From: Paenibacillus sp. Root52
GTDB taxonomy: Bacteria; Bacillota; Bacilli; Paenibacillales; Paenibacillaceae
DNA length: 64,000 nt
Assembly (NCBI RefSeq): GCF_001426865.1
Contig: NZ_LMFO01000023.1
Location: 524,108 to 588,107, forward strand
Reading direction: 5' to 3'
In this document: piece after piece, positions 42,159-50,621 of the stretch
Position numbering within the stretch: the stretch's first letter is position 1
Layout: the number at the start of each line of letters is the position of its first letter
Position numbers and translations under genes: made by a program
Notes under the pieces: generated by a model
What the model saw: only the letters and a program-made list of their open reading frames with translations
The model's database searches: none
What the model was told of the DNA's origin: nothing

Positions 42159-42984
42159 ACGCCATGCCATTCGTGCACTTGTTCGCAAAGATATTCGAGC
42201 TATTACTGCCAGTGTGCAGCTCTGGCTTCCTATGATCATTGTTCCACTTCTGATTGGTATTATTATGCCTGCCGCCCTCCTATGGGTAGCCTCAAGAACA
42301 GAACTACGCACTATAGGTAATCTTGAATTTATGCTTGATTCTCTAGATGCACTCACGCGTTCAGGGCAAATCCCTCAGCTTGCTTCCATGCCTACGGATA
42401 ATCATCGAATTGTCTATTACCTTGCCTTGTACATGTTCGCTCCTTTGTTCCTCATCATTCCAGTGATGGCATCCAGCATATTAACGGCGAACAGCTTCGC
42501 TGGTGAGAAAGAGCGCAAGACATTGGAGGGATTATTATTCATACCCATCAGCATGGATACCTTGTTCAAAGGAAAAGTGCTTGCCGCCTTCATCCCTTCT
42601 GTGCTTCTATCTTGGGTTACATTCATCATCTATGGCATCATTGCGAATATTCTGATGTACCCGATGTTCGGACAAATGATGTTTCCTAATCTGAACTGGA
42701 TCATCCTAGTTCTCTGGGTTGTGCCTTCATGCAGTCTGATGGTCATCCTGTTCAATGTACTCATCTCAGCCAAAGTACGTGGATTTCAGGAAGCATATCA
42801 GCTTGGTGGTCTCGTCGTTATTCCACTACTTGCTCTCATTGCTGGTCAGGCAAGTGGCATGCTGCTAATCCGTCCTTTCATGTTACTTCTCATTGGTGCA
42901 ATTCTTCTACTGGTCTGCTTCATCCTGCTCCGTCTTGTTACACTCTGGAACAGTCGCCAGCAATTAGCGGAGAGTCAGATTTAG
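42151..42984 (+). CDS. ABC-2 type permease
   Basis: The 277-residue protein starts at ATG 42151, inside the end of the ATPase gene, with AGGGAGG upstream. It has about six hydrophobic segments (WLPMIIVPLLIGIIMPAALLW; MFAPLFLIIPVMASSILTANSFAGEKERKTLEGLL; and four more). The SFAGEKERKTLE motif after the second helix is the ABC-2 signature region. It forms an exporter with the preceding ATPase. Confidence 0.9.
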   Translation: MNKRHAIRALVRKDIRAITASVQLWLPMIIVPLLIGIIMPAALLWVASRTELRTIGNLEFMLDSLDALTRSGQIPQLASMPTDNHRIVYYLALYMFAPLFLIIPVMASSILTANSFAGEKERKTLEGLLFIPISMDTLFKGKVLAAFIPSVLLSWVTFIIYGIIANILMYPMFGQMMFPNLNWIILVLWVVPSCSLMVILFNVLISAKVRGFQEAYQLGGLVVIPLLALIAGQASGMLLIRPFMLLLIGAILLLVCFILLRLVTLWNSRQQLAESQI

Positions 42985-43095
42985 ATTATTATGATGCGGA
43001 GGGCGTCCCTTCGATGATCATTGAGAAAACAAAACTCAAGGGTTATGATATGAAGAGATGTACCTAGAATGCTAGTAGGAGGCATAGAGGATAGA

Positions 43096-43890
43096 ATGGA
43101 ATCCCAGCTACTTCAAAAATTGAAATATGCAGAGAAATTAACGACACAAGAAAAGCATATTGTAGACTTTATTCTAAACAATCCCCACATTGTTTTTCAT
43201 TCAACCGCACATGAACTTGCTCAATTAACCTATACAAGCTCTTCGACCATTGTTCGTTTATGCAAAAAACTGGGTACCCAAGGGTACCCAGACTTTCAAC
43301 TCAAACTTGCGCTGGAATATCAGCCTAGTTCTACCCCATTCCGCTCTGAGGATCAGCTGATTGCAGAACAAGGTAATGTACTCGCAGCAATTGAATCCGT
43401 TCCTTATCTCTACGAACAAGCACTGAATGAGACTCGCCGTCTGTTGAACCCCACTGTTCTGCAACGAATTATAGATTGGGTCAGAGAATCACATCGAATT
43501 GATATCTACGGTAACGACATGAACTATTATCTAGCCCAACAAGCCTGTACCAAGTGGAATGAACTCGGCATATCTGCCATTGCTCACAATAGCCCTAATT
43601 TGCATTATTTGAACACCATGACTCCCAGTCAGACGACGCTCTCATTTGTCATATCACATACGGGAGAGAATCTGTCTATGATTGATTCAGCCACAATTCT
43701 TAGTCAGAAGTCCATGAAGGTCATCGCAGTCACTAGCAACAATCATTCAACACTGTCCAGACAGTGCACGGAAACGCTTCTTACCCATGGATATTATGAA
43801 CAGTTACGTCTATCCAAGATGTCCACCATGGTCTCTGTTCTCTATCTTTTTGATATCCTATATATGGGCAGTATTAGCGACTCCTACTAG
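43096..43890 (+). CDS. MurR/RpiR-family transcriptional regulator
   Basis: The 264-residue regulator has an N-terminal RpiR HTH (MESQLLQKLKYAEKLTTQEKHIVDFILNNPHIVFHSTAHELAQLTYTSSSTIVRLCKKLGTQGYPDFQLKL). A C-terminal SIS sugar-phosphate-binding domain follows (DIYGNDMNYYLAQQ, LSFVISHTGENLSMIDSATILSQKSMKVIAVTSNN). Start 43096 is preferred because GAGG lies five bases upstream; the longer frame has none. It converges with a Gfo/Idh oxidoreductase gene, which may be a sugar-metabolism target. Confidence 0.9.
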   Translation: MESQLLQKLKYAEKLTTQEKHIVDFILNNPHIVFHSTAHELAQLTYTSSSTIVRLCKKLGTQGYPDFQLKLALEYQPSSTPFRSEDQLIAEQGNVLAAIESVPYLYEQALNETRRLLNPTVLQRIIDWVRESHRIDIYGNDMNYYLAQQACTKWNELGISAIAHNSPNLHYLNTMTPSQTTLSFVISHTGENLSMIDSATILSQKSMKVIAVTSNNHSTLSRQCTETLLTHGYYEQLRLSKMSTMVSVLYLFDILYMGSISDSY

Positions 43891-43915
43891 ATCTATATGG
43901 TTAAGTTCATTTATA

Positions 43916-44926
43916 TTATTGGGCTTGCTTCGCAGCCTCGACCCCATCTTGTAATATATCGAGTACATACTGTACTTCTTCATTCTTAACGGGTTGTTCA
44001 CCTTGATGCCGGATCGCCCTCACTAGTCTCTCATACAGCAGCCCATAATCTGTGATCTCAGAAGGTACCTTCTCCGTATGGGATTCTCCCTCATCATCTA
44101 CATAAGTCAGTGTACCCCAATTCTCTTCAGACTCTTGATCAAAGGATACCTGTGTTGGCCCTTCTCCATTTTTGGTTTGATGACCACTGCTATATTTAAT
44201 GAAACTACCACGGTCGCCATGGACGACAAACTTGGGATGTGCAATCTTGACTAGCAAACTGCATTTAATCGTTACTTTGGTCAAGCCATAGCGAAAATCA
44301 ATGTCGATATAATCATCCGACTGACCCGGATATACCAAGCTTCGGACATCGTAATCAATTCGATCCGCTACGCCAAATAGGGAAACCATCTGATCAATGG
44401 TATGCACAGCCAAGCCATGCATTAACCCAAACCCAGGTTTGATCCAAGATGGCTTGAAATAATCATAGTGAGACTGGATTTCATGGATTTTGCCCAGTTT
44501 TCCACTCTCGATTACCTTACTCAAGGTTAAGAAATCCCCATCAAACCTGCGATTCTGATTCGCCATAGCGATTAGATTTTTGCGCTTAGCAAGCTCGAAA
44601 ATGTCCTTCGCTTCTGCTGACGTTGCAGCAAACGGTTTTTCTACCAATACGTGTTTTCCATGCTCTAGGGCTTGCTTCGCATAATCAACATGACTGTCCA
44701 CATGTGTTGCTACAACAATTAATTCAATCTCCGTATCTTGAAGTACGTCATCGAAATCTATAGTAAATGTAATATCGGGATAATACGCTTCTCTTTCTGT
44801 ATCACCTATGCGATCTTCCTCACGCCGATAGATCTTCTTCACCTTGATGTCTTTTGTTCTCTCCAGATAAGGCAGGTGATAATTGACAACAGCATTGCCG
44901 AATCCAATGATGGCGATATTTAGCAT
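43916..44926 (-). CDS. Gfo/Idh/MocA-family oxidoreductase
   Basis: The 336-residue NAD(P)-dependent dehydrogenase of sugars, polyols or similar compounds has the Rossmann motif IAIIGFGNAVVNYHLPYL at the N-terminus and the family EKPFAATSAEAKDI near residue 96. MHGLAVHTIDQMVSLFG supplies the likely catalytic His. It is monocistronic, 25 bases convergent to an RpiR regulator. It most resembles YhhX/YulF-type members; the substrate is not predictable. Confidence 0.9.
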   Translation of the reverse strand: MLNIAIIGFGNAVVNYHLPYLERTKDIKVKKIYRREEDRIGDTEREAYYPDITFTIDFDDVLQDTEIELIVVATHVDSHVDYAKQALEHGKHVLVEKPFAATSAEAKDIFELAKRKNLIAMANQNRRFDGDFLTLSKVIESGKLGKIHEIQSHYDYFKPSWIKPGFGLMHGLAVHTIDQMVSLFGVADRIDYDVRSLVYPGQSDDYIDIDFRYGLTKVTIKCSLLVKIAHPKFVVHGDRGSFIKYSSGHQTKNGEGPTQVSFDQESEENWGTLTYVDDEGESHTEKVPSEITDYGLLYERLVRAIRHQGEQPVKNEEVQYVLDILQDGVEAAKQAQ

Positions 44927-45168
44927 TTTATCATGACTCCTTCTGCTCTAGGATACACGAATGTTATCATGCTTGATTCGTTCCGAGAATGCTTAAGAAC
45001 CGAATTGGCACCACCATGCACAGAAGGACTCCGAGAAGAAATTTTAATGAAATTCAATTTCATTTTTAGTTCTGTTGGAGTTGGGAGCTGTAACATTTTT
45101 TACCTTGTTTACCGATATAATTTAAAGGTCTATACATATATAACATGAAGAAGGGTGACGATTTCATT

Positions 45169-46455
45169 ATGAACAAATGGTTGGCCAAAATGCAGCGCTC
45201 CATGGGAGCATTGCTGATCTGCGCACTGGTGGGCGGCGCAACACTCGTTGGTGGGGCTGAGGTACAAGCTGCAACGCTTAGTCAGTCTAGCGTGTATTAT
45301 GATTCGGATGGCGTTCTCTACAAGGTGACTGGGGACGGCAGCGAAACGACAGAAGTATTGATTGATTATGAAGGTACCGATCCGGTCGAAGCAGGCTCTT
45401 ATCTCTACTACCTGCCTTCCAATAATTCTACTACTCTGCTTAGAGTCCCGAATGATGGATCAAGTGATGCCGCAGAGACATATGCAACAGGTGTACTTGA
45501 CTACTACACCGATAACGGATTCATTTATTATCTAGATACAACCGGACAGATCTATCGAGCAAATGGAAATAGCGCTGCATCTTCCGCTACAAAGATTGCC
45601 GATAAAGCAGATACAGAATTCCCGATGTTCTCGGTCAATAAAGGTCGCATATACTACAACGGTCTCGTTAATGGCAACACATGGTTTGTCTCCAAAGCTT
45701 CTAATGGAAGCGGAGCTGTGCAACGGATTGCATCTGGTGCTGTAGAGAGTCGTTACCTAGTGAATGAAGCCAAAAATGAGTTACAAGTGATGCTCAATAC
45801 AGATCCCTACGAGGATTACTATTCAACCAATGCGATGGTTCTGTACAAAGTAAACTACAATACCGGCAAGGGTACAGCTGTTAATCCCAAGTCTAAGCTT
45901 GATGTGAACGCTGTGTACTCCGGTGGCTGGGGAAATAACCTTTACGTTTATAACAAAGGCATCGTGCTTGATAGCAACAAAGATTACAACTATTCAACAG
46001 GCAAAGCCTTTGCTCTGACTTCTGCGGGCAAGACCTTCCAGGTTCACAGCAAGAGTGTGCGAGAAGTCACTGCTCTAGGAACAGATAAAGTAATCATCAT
46101 TGACGCAGACAAAAAAGCTTACGGCAAAACGTTTGCTAGCAACAAGGTGTCCAAATCGACTACCCTAAACCTGAACAATGTAACGTATGCGTCTAATCAG
46201 TATACGAACAGCACACCAACCACGGTGTACATCTCAGGCAACAACGGTCTCTACTCTGTTACAACAGCTTTCAAGGTAACCAAGCTTACTGGCGAAGAAT
46301 GGGATACCTTCCTATTCAGAAACAACGTGCCAGGCGTGTTCTACATCAACGCAGATGACCTCTATCGGTTGTACCACGTAAATGCCAACGGCACTGGCAA
46401 AAAAGCGCTTAGTGACGTATACCTTGACGATATCCGCTTGGTTACATCAAAATAA
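45169..46455 (+). CDS. Secreted beta-propeller-like protein (DUF5050-type)
   Basis: The start is ATG 45169, with AAGGGTGA upstream, in preference to the ATG at 45145, which has none. The signal peptide is MNKWLAKMQRSMGALLICALVGG to about VQA, with AxA cleavage, giving a 428-residue precursor. The mature part is a series of repeats with YY or LYY plus polar turns (VYYDSDGVLYKVT, SYLYYLPSNN, FIYYLDTTGQIYR, RIYYNGLVNG). This is like the DUF5050 propeller proteins of Gram-positives. The role outside the cell is unknown. A terminator follows. Confidence 0.75.
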   Translation: MNKWLAKMQRSMGALLICALVGGATLVGGAEVQAATLSQSSVYYDSDGVLYKVTGDGSETTEVLIDYEGTDPVEAGSYLYYLPSNNSTTLLRVPNDGSSDAAETYATGVLDYYTDNGFIYYLDTTGQIYRANGNSAASSATKIADKADTEFPMFSVNKGRIYYNGLVNGNTWFVSKASNGSGAVQRIASGAVESRYLVNEAKNELQVMLNTDPYEDYYSTNAMVLYKVNYNTGKGTAVNPKSKLDVNAVYSGGWGNNLYVYNKGIVLDSNKDYNYSTGKAFALTSAGKTFQVHSKSVREVTALGTDKVIIIDADKKAYGKTFASNKVSKSTTLNLNNVTYASNQYTNSTPTTVYISGNNGLYSVTTAFKVTKLTGEEWDTFLFRNNVPGVFYINADDLYRLYHVNANGTGKKALSDVYLDDIRLVTSK

Positions 46456-46474
46456 GCAGCATTCTACTGCATGA

Positions 46475-46514
46475 CAAATACCCTGAACCTACTAAGGTTC
46501 GGGGTATTTTTTTG
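46475..46514 (+). terminator. Terminator of secreted propeller gene
   Basis: AATACCC-GAACC pairs with GGTTC-GGGTATT, then TTTTTTTG. Confidence 0.92.
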
Positions 46515-46554
46515 TTTATACGTTATTCATTTTCAAAAAAAACTTCCATATGAG

Positions 46555-46573
46555 AATGATAATTGTTATCATT
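46555..46573 (+). promoter_or_regulatory. Fur box upstream of Btr-like regulator
   Basis: AATGATAATTGTTATCATT is a near-perfect 19-bp palindrome of the Fur type. The arms are the same as in the box at 54399-54417; it lies 30 bases before the start codon. Confidence 0.85.
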
Positions 46574-46602
46574 AAGAAAATGAACCAAAAAGGATGGTCG
46601 GT

Positions 46603-48225
46603 ATGACTGAACAGCTTTCTTTCAATGTTGAAACTTCATCTCTGCCGTTGCTCTCTTCCATGTGCCGGGTTCGCCGTGGGGAGAATTTCCGTGTGAATAG
46701 CAGAGCGGTGTCCCGTCCAATGCTGTGCCTTGTTTTACAAGGTGAAGGTCTTCTGTCCCTTAATGATGAACTCTATTCGGCTACAGCCAATCAACTGTTT
46801 GTCTTAGAAGAAGGTACTCACGTCGAGGCCACCTCTTCGTCCAATATAACGGAATTTATTCTGGTGAGCATGAGCACGGTCATTGTGCAGCAAATCCAAG
46901 GTGAATGGAAAATGACATCTGTTCCTGGGCTTCCGCTGCATTGGCATACAGGGAGAATACTTGTCCGTCAGGAACAGCAGATCGTGGCACGCTTTAAACA
47001 ACTGTACGATGCATATCGCGGTGTGACACAAGATCATTTTGTTAGCATACATAGCCAGCTCCATGAATTGCTCCAGTACGTCTCAGAGCACCGGCTAGAA
47101 GCGAATCAAGAAAGAGTTGATCCGGCACTCGAGCGTAGTATCCGATATATGCACCGCTTCATGGGAGACGGGATTAGCATGGATCAACTCGCCAAAATTG
47201 CCCACCTTACACCCAGCTCATATTCTCGAAGCTTCAAAAAAGCAAAGGGCATGTCCCCCACCGATTATCTGAACGGACTTCGGATCTGCAAAGCCAAATC
47301 ACAATTAAAACAAAATGATTGTTCTATTAAAGAAATCGCAGAATCCGTCGGTTATGGCAACGAATATTATTTCAATCGCAAATTCAAACAAACTGTGGGT
47401 ATTTCCCCTAGTTTATATATGAAGCAAAATCAATTAAAAGTTGCCACCGCATCGGTCCTTGCCCTGTCTGAACACCTGTCTTCCCTAGGTCTTGAGCCGG
47501 TTACCACAGTTAATGCATGGAATGACAGAGAAGTCGCTGGAAAAGAATCCCATCTCCAGTTCACTACTCAATTAGATAAACTTCGCAGAGCTAAGCCTGA
47601 CTTAATCATCGCAGATTGGTACCATGAGCCCTATGTGGATACACTCAAAAGCATTGCACCCACTGTGGTCTTGAACAAAGTGGCAGACTGGCGCAAAAGT
47701 TATCTTCGAATAGGTGAACTGGTTGGAAGGGAAAAACAAGCGTTATCTCATATCAAGGAGCTAGCCTTCCGAATCTTGGAGACGAGCAAGCGTCTGCAGA
47801 CTTATTTTGCTAATGAACGTATTACGCTTGTTCAAGTGACATCACAACTCGTTCGCATACAGGGGACGTTTAATCATCCACTGCCAGAATTGTTATATGG
47901 TGAGCTGGGGCTGCAACCTGCACAACTTGTCCCTCCCCATCAACCACAAAGTGAGTTCTTAGCAGAGAGTACCCCATTACTGGATACAGACCATCTGTTA
48001 ATTCAACGTGTGCCCACCCTTGCTGCCAGTGAAAAAGTGTTGCGACGAATGAAGCAAACGGCAGGCTGGAACCGCTCACCTGCTGTACTTGATGGTAATG
48101 TCCATGACATTCATCATTGGTTTGAGATATGCTGGACACCTCGTGGACAGATTCAGATCATGAATGAATTAGAGCAGATTGCCCAGCAGTATGCTGCATT
48201 TTCTCAAACAGCTTGGACGCTATAA
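46603..48225 (+). CDS. AraC regulator fused to siderophore-binding domain (Btr-like)
   Basis: The 540-residue protein has three parts: an N-terminal cupin-like sensor (about 1-140), an AraC double HTH (about 175-275: MDQLAKIAHLTPSSYSRSFKKAKGMSPTDYLNGLRICKAKSQL and KEIAESVGYGNEYYFNRKFKQTVGISPSLY), and a periplasmic-binding-protein-like domain (about 290-540: ATASVLALSEHLSSLGLEPVTTVN). B. subtilis Btr has this architecture, binds bacillibactin and activates feuABC. The Fur box upstream supports iron control. ATG 46603 has AAGGATGG upstream. No permease is adjacent. Confidence 0.92.
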   Translation: MTEQLSFNVETSSLPLLSSMCRVRRGENFRVNSRAVSRPMLCLVLQGEGLLSLNDELYSATANQLFVLEEGTHVEATSSSNITEFILVSMSTVIVQQIQGEWKMTSVPGLPLHWHTGRILVRQEQQIVARFKQLYDAYRGVTQDHFVSIHSQLHELLQYVSEHRLEANQERVDPALERSIRYMHRFMGDGISMDQLAKIAHLTPSSYSRSFKKAKGMSPTDYLNGLRICKAKSQLKQNDCSIKEIAESVGYGNEYYFNRKFKQTVGISPSLYMKQNQLKVATASVLALSEHLSSLGLEPVTTVNAWNDREVAGKESHLQFTTQLDKLRRAKPDLIIADWYHEPYVDTLKSIAPTVVLNKVADWRKSYLRIGELVGREKQALSHIKELAFRILETSKRLQTYFANERITLVQVTSQLVRIQGTFNHPLPELLYGELGLQPAQLVPPHQPQSEFLAESTPLLDTDHLLIQRVPTLAASEKVLRRMKQTAGWNRSPAVLDGNVHDIHHWFEICWTPRGQIQIMNELEQIAQQYAAFSQTAWTL

Positions 48226-48261
48226 GAGCCTAAGGGCAGGTTTTTTACATTATAATCGCAG

Positions 48262-48296
48262 AAAAAGCGTCCTCCAGTGTGGAGAACGCCTTTTTG
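48262..48296 (+). terminator. Bidirectional terminator after Btr-like gene
   Basis: AAAAAGCG and CTCCA pair with TGGAG and CGCCTTTTT around three bases. Confidence 0.9.
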
Positions 48297-48318
48297 TGTT
48301 GATCATCTTTTTTCAGGA

Positions 48319-48894
48319 TCAGGACTGTTCTTGAACTTCTTCCCGAGGGACAAGCTTGTATATTTCTTCATCTTCCATTGTATCAATTAATCGATCAAGC
48401 CATTTGTAATATGCCTCCGCTTGCAGCATCTTCTTCTTGTCCTCCATGAGGATATGAAGTAGCTCCGCGTCAGCTTGTTCATCCAAGTCTCGAATTAAAC
48501 GATTTAGTTCTTCAATGGATTTGCGCAGGGTCTGTAGATTGCTCTCCACCGCTTTTCTCCATTTAATTACGAAATAGTCTGTAAACGTTTGGTGCCAGTC
48601 ATACTCTACTTCATATAGATCTTTACGAGAGCCCTTACTCCATACCTTATTCACCATTTTCAGATCCAGCAGGGTGCGTACGCCGGTACTCATGCTTGTT
48701 TTGCTCATTTCCATTTCCCGTCCCATATCGTCAAGGGTCATTGGTTTGTCCGCAAAAAAAAGTAAACCGTATAAGTGTCCCGTGGACAGCGTCACGCCGT
48801 ATAGATCCATATTACGTCCAATCGCTTCAATGACGCGTTTACGGATTCTGAGAACTGTTTCCTGCTGCTCTTCTTGTAAATGGTCCAAGCCCAT
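48319..48894 (-). CDS. gbsR: GbsR-family repressor of glycine betaine genes
   Basis: The 191-residue MarR-like regulator starts at ATG 48894 with GGAGG eight bases upstream. The wHTH is GVTLSTGHLYGLLFFADKPMTLDDMGREMEMSKTSMSTGVRTLLDLKMVNKVW (about residues 33-87), followed by a long helical part. GbsR/OpcR proteins repress choline or betaine uptake genes. It is divergent from the opuA operon, where a perfect palindrome lies upstream of the promoter, so the OpuA operon is its likely target. Confidence 0.9.
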   Translation of the reverse strand: MGLDHLQEEQQETVLRIRKRVIEAIGRNMDLYGVTLSTGHLYGLLFFADKPMTLDDMGREMEMSKTSMSTGVRTLLDLKMVNKVWSKGSRKDLYEVEYDWHQTFTDYFVIKWRKAVESNLQTLRKSIEELNRLIRDLDEQADAELLHILMEDKKKMLQAEAYYKWLDRLIDTMEDEEIYKLVPREEVQEQS

Positions 48895-49186
48895 GCTTGC
48901 AACCTCCATTCTGAACATTACCAGTCTTGGCAAAAATAATTGCACCCTTACAAAGTCCTGCTTACATGGGAAAGCATCCGGCCGGACATCCTATACGCCA
49001 GAGGGCTCTGATCACCCAATGTATTAAAATGGTAACTCTGCCAAGATACATTTGCCTATGACTCTCTTTTAACCAAAAAATTAACTTCAATTCAACCCAT
49101 TTTCTATTTTAGAAAAAGCATTCTGAAAAGTAAAGGTTTCTAATTAGCCAGAATAAGGAGATAGACGGAGCATATGACAGGAAAAC

Positions 49187-49210
49187 TTTGTACAGTTTTT
49201 ACTGTACAAA
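49187..49210 (+). promoter_or_regulatory. Perfect palindrome, probable GbsR operator
   Basis: TTTGTACAGT and ACTGTACAAA flank four T to make a 24-base perfect palindrome 22 bases upstream of the opuA -35. A further half-site TATGTACTGTTTA follows at 49215. The rest of the 48895-49391 gap holds the promoter and leader and no gene. Confidence 0.7.
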
Positions 49211-49231
49211 CATTATGTACTGTTTATTCGG

Positions 49232-49260
49232 TTGATATACTGGTTAAGTATTGTTAGAAT
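49232..49260 (+). promoter_or_regulatory. Promoter of opuA operon
   Basis: TTGATA and TAGAAT are exactly 17 bases apart. This leaves a 130-base leader before the start codon. Confidence 0.6.
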
Positions 49261-49391
49261 AAAAAACGTTACCCAGAAAGACGGGAAGCGAAGCAACGAT
49301 TACCGGATTTCGTGGCTGGGCGCACAAGTGTATGGGCTTGTGGATGCTGTAAGCCGTTCGAAGTGCACAACACATCAGAAGGGGTGAAAAC

Positions 49392-50621
49392 ATGACCATA
49401 CTTGAAGTGAAGAATGTAAGTAAACTGTTTGGCCCCCAAACCGAGCAAGGATTACAATTGTTAGAGCAAGGTTGGGGTAAAGAAAAGTTGGCCAAAGAAA
49501 AACAGATAACGGTTGGTGTCAATCGGGTCAACATGGAGATCAAAGAAGGCGAGATTTTCGTTATCATGGGCTTGTCCGGTAGTGGTAAATCCACACTGGT
49601 TCGTATGTTTAATCGATTAATCGAACCAACATCTGGAGAAATTCTGGTTCATGGCAAAGATTTACGTAAGATGAACAAAGAACAATTGCGCGAAGTACGT
49701 CGGAAAACAATCAGCATGGTTTTTCAAAAATTTGCATTGTTCCCGCACCGTACCGTTCTCGATAATGTGGAGTATGGACTCGAAGTCCAAAAAGTGGACA
49801 AAGAAGTTCGACGTGAAAAAGCAAAAACGTCGCTTGAGCTGGTTGGCCTAAAAGGCTGGGAAGACAAAATGCCGGATGAGCTCAGTGGTGGTATGCAACA
49901 GCGTGTAGGTCTTGCTCGTGCGCTTGCCAATGATCCAGAAGTGCTGTTGATGGATGAAGCCTTCAGCGCCCTCGATCCACTGATTCGCCGTGATATGCAG
50001 GATGAACTGATTGAGCTTCAGGATAAAATGAAAAAGACGATTATTTTCATTACCCATGACTTGGACGAAGCGCTGCGCATCGGCGATCGTATTGCTCTTA
50101 TGAAAGATGGAGCCGTCGTGCAGATCGGTACACCGGAAGAAATTATGATTCAACCGGCCAACTCCTATGTGGCCCGCTTCGTCGAAGACGTGGACTTGTC
50201 CAAAGTCCTTACCGCCTCTCACGTTATGCGTCGCCCTGAAACGATTACACTAGATCGTGGTCCTCGTGTTGCCCTCGAATTAATGCGCGAACGTGGTATT
50301 TCCAACCTGTTTGTCATTGACCGTTCGAAGAAATTGCTAGGTGTTATTACGGCTGAAGATGCTTCTCGTGCAATGCGTGATAGTAAGACATTGAACGACA
50401 TCCTGATTACGGATGGGCCAACCGTGCCACCTGAAACGTTGATTCATGAGTTGTTCGAGATTACAAGTTCTGCCCATGTGCCACTTGCTGTTGTTGGTGA
50501 GAATGGTCGTCTGCAAGGTGTTATCGTCCGCGGTGCCCTGCTGGGTGCTCTTAGCGGTGAAGTTGCAGTAAAGGAGGAACTTGTGAATGATTCCCAAAAT
50601 ACCACTAGCATCGTGGATTGA
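49392..50621 (+). CDS. opuAA: Glycine betaine/proline ABC transporter ATPase OpuAA
   Basis: The 409-residue ATPase of an osmoprotectant importer has Walker A GLSGSGKST (60-68), signature LSGGMQQR near 164, Walker B LLMDEAFSALDP, and two C-terminal CBS domains (about residues 275-395: HVMRRPETITLDRGPRVALELMRERGISNLFVIDR...). The CBS pair senses ionic strength, or c-di-AMP in some relatives. AAGGGGTGA precedes the ATG. The end overlaps the permease gene by 35 bases. Confidence 0.96.
   Translation: MTILEVKNVSKLFGPQTEQGLQLLEQGWGKEKLAKEKQITVGVNRVNMEIKEGEIFVIMGLSGSGKSTLVRMFNRLIEPTSGEILVHGKDLRKMNKEQLREVRRKTISMVFQKFALFPHRTVLDNVEYGLEVQKVDKEVRREKAKTSLELVGLKGWEDKMPDELSGGMQQRVGLARALANDPEVLLMDEAFSALDPLIRRDMQDELIELQDKMKKTIIFITHDLDEALRIGDRIALMKDGAVVQIGTPEEIMIQPANSYVARFVEDVDLSKVLTASHVMRRPETITLDRGPRVALELMRERGISNLFVIDRSKKLLGVITAEDASRAMRDSKTLNDILITDGPTVPPETLIHELFEITSSAHVPLAVVGENGRLQGVIVRGALLGALSGEVAVKEELVNDSQNTTSIVD

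Noticed and set aside
44960..45060. TGGTGGTGCC on the reverse strand upstream of the Gfo/Idh gene, resembling a T-box core
   Set aside because: The rest of the T-box (specifier loop, CGCG after the core, terminator) is absent and the gene is not amino-acid related.
44933..45148. 71-codon ORF between the Gfo/Idh gene and the secreted protein
   Set aside because: It lacks a ribosome site and lies in a divergent promoter region.
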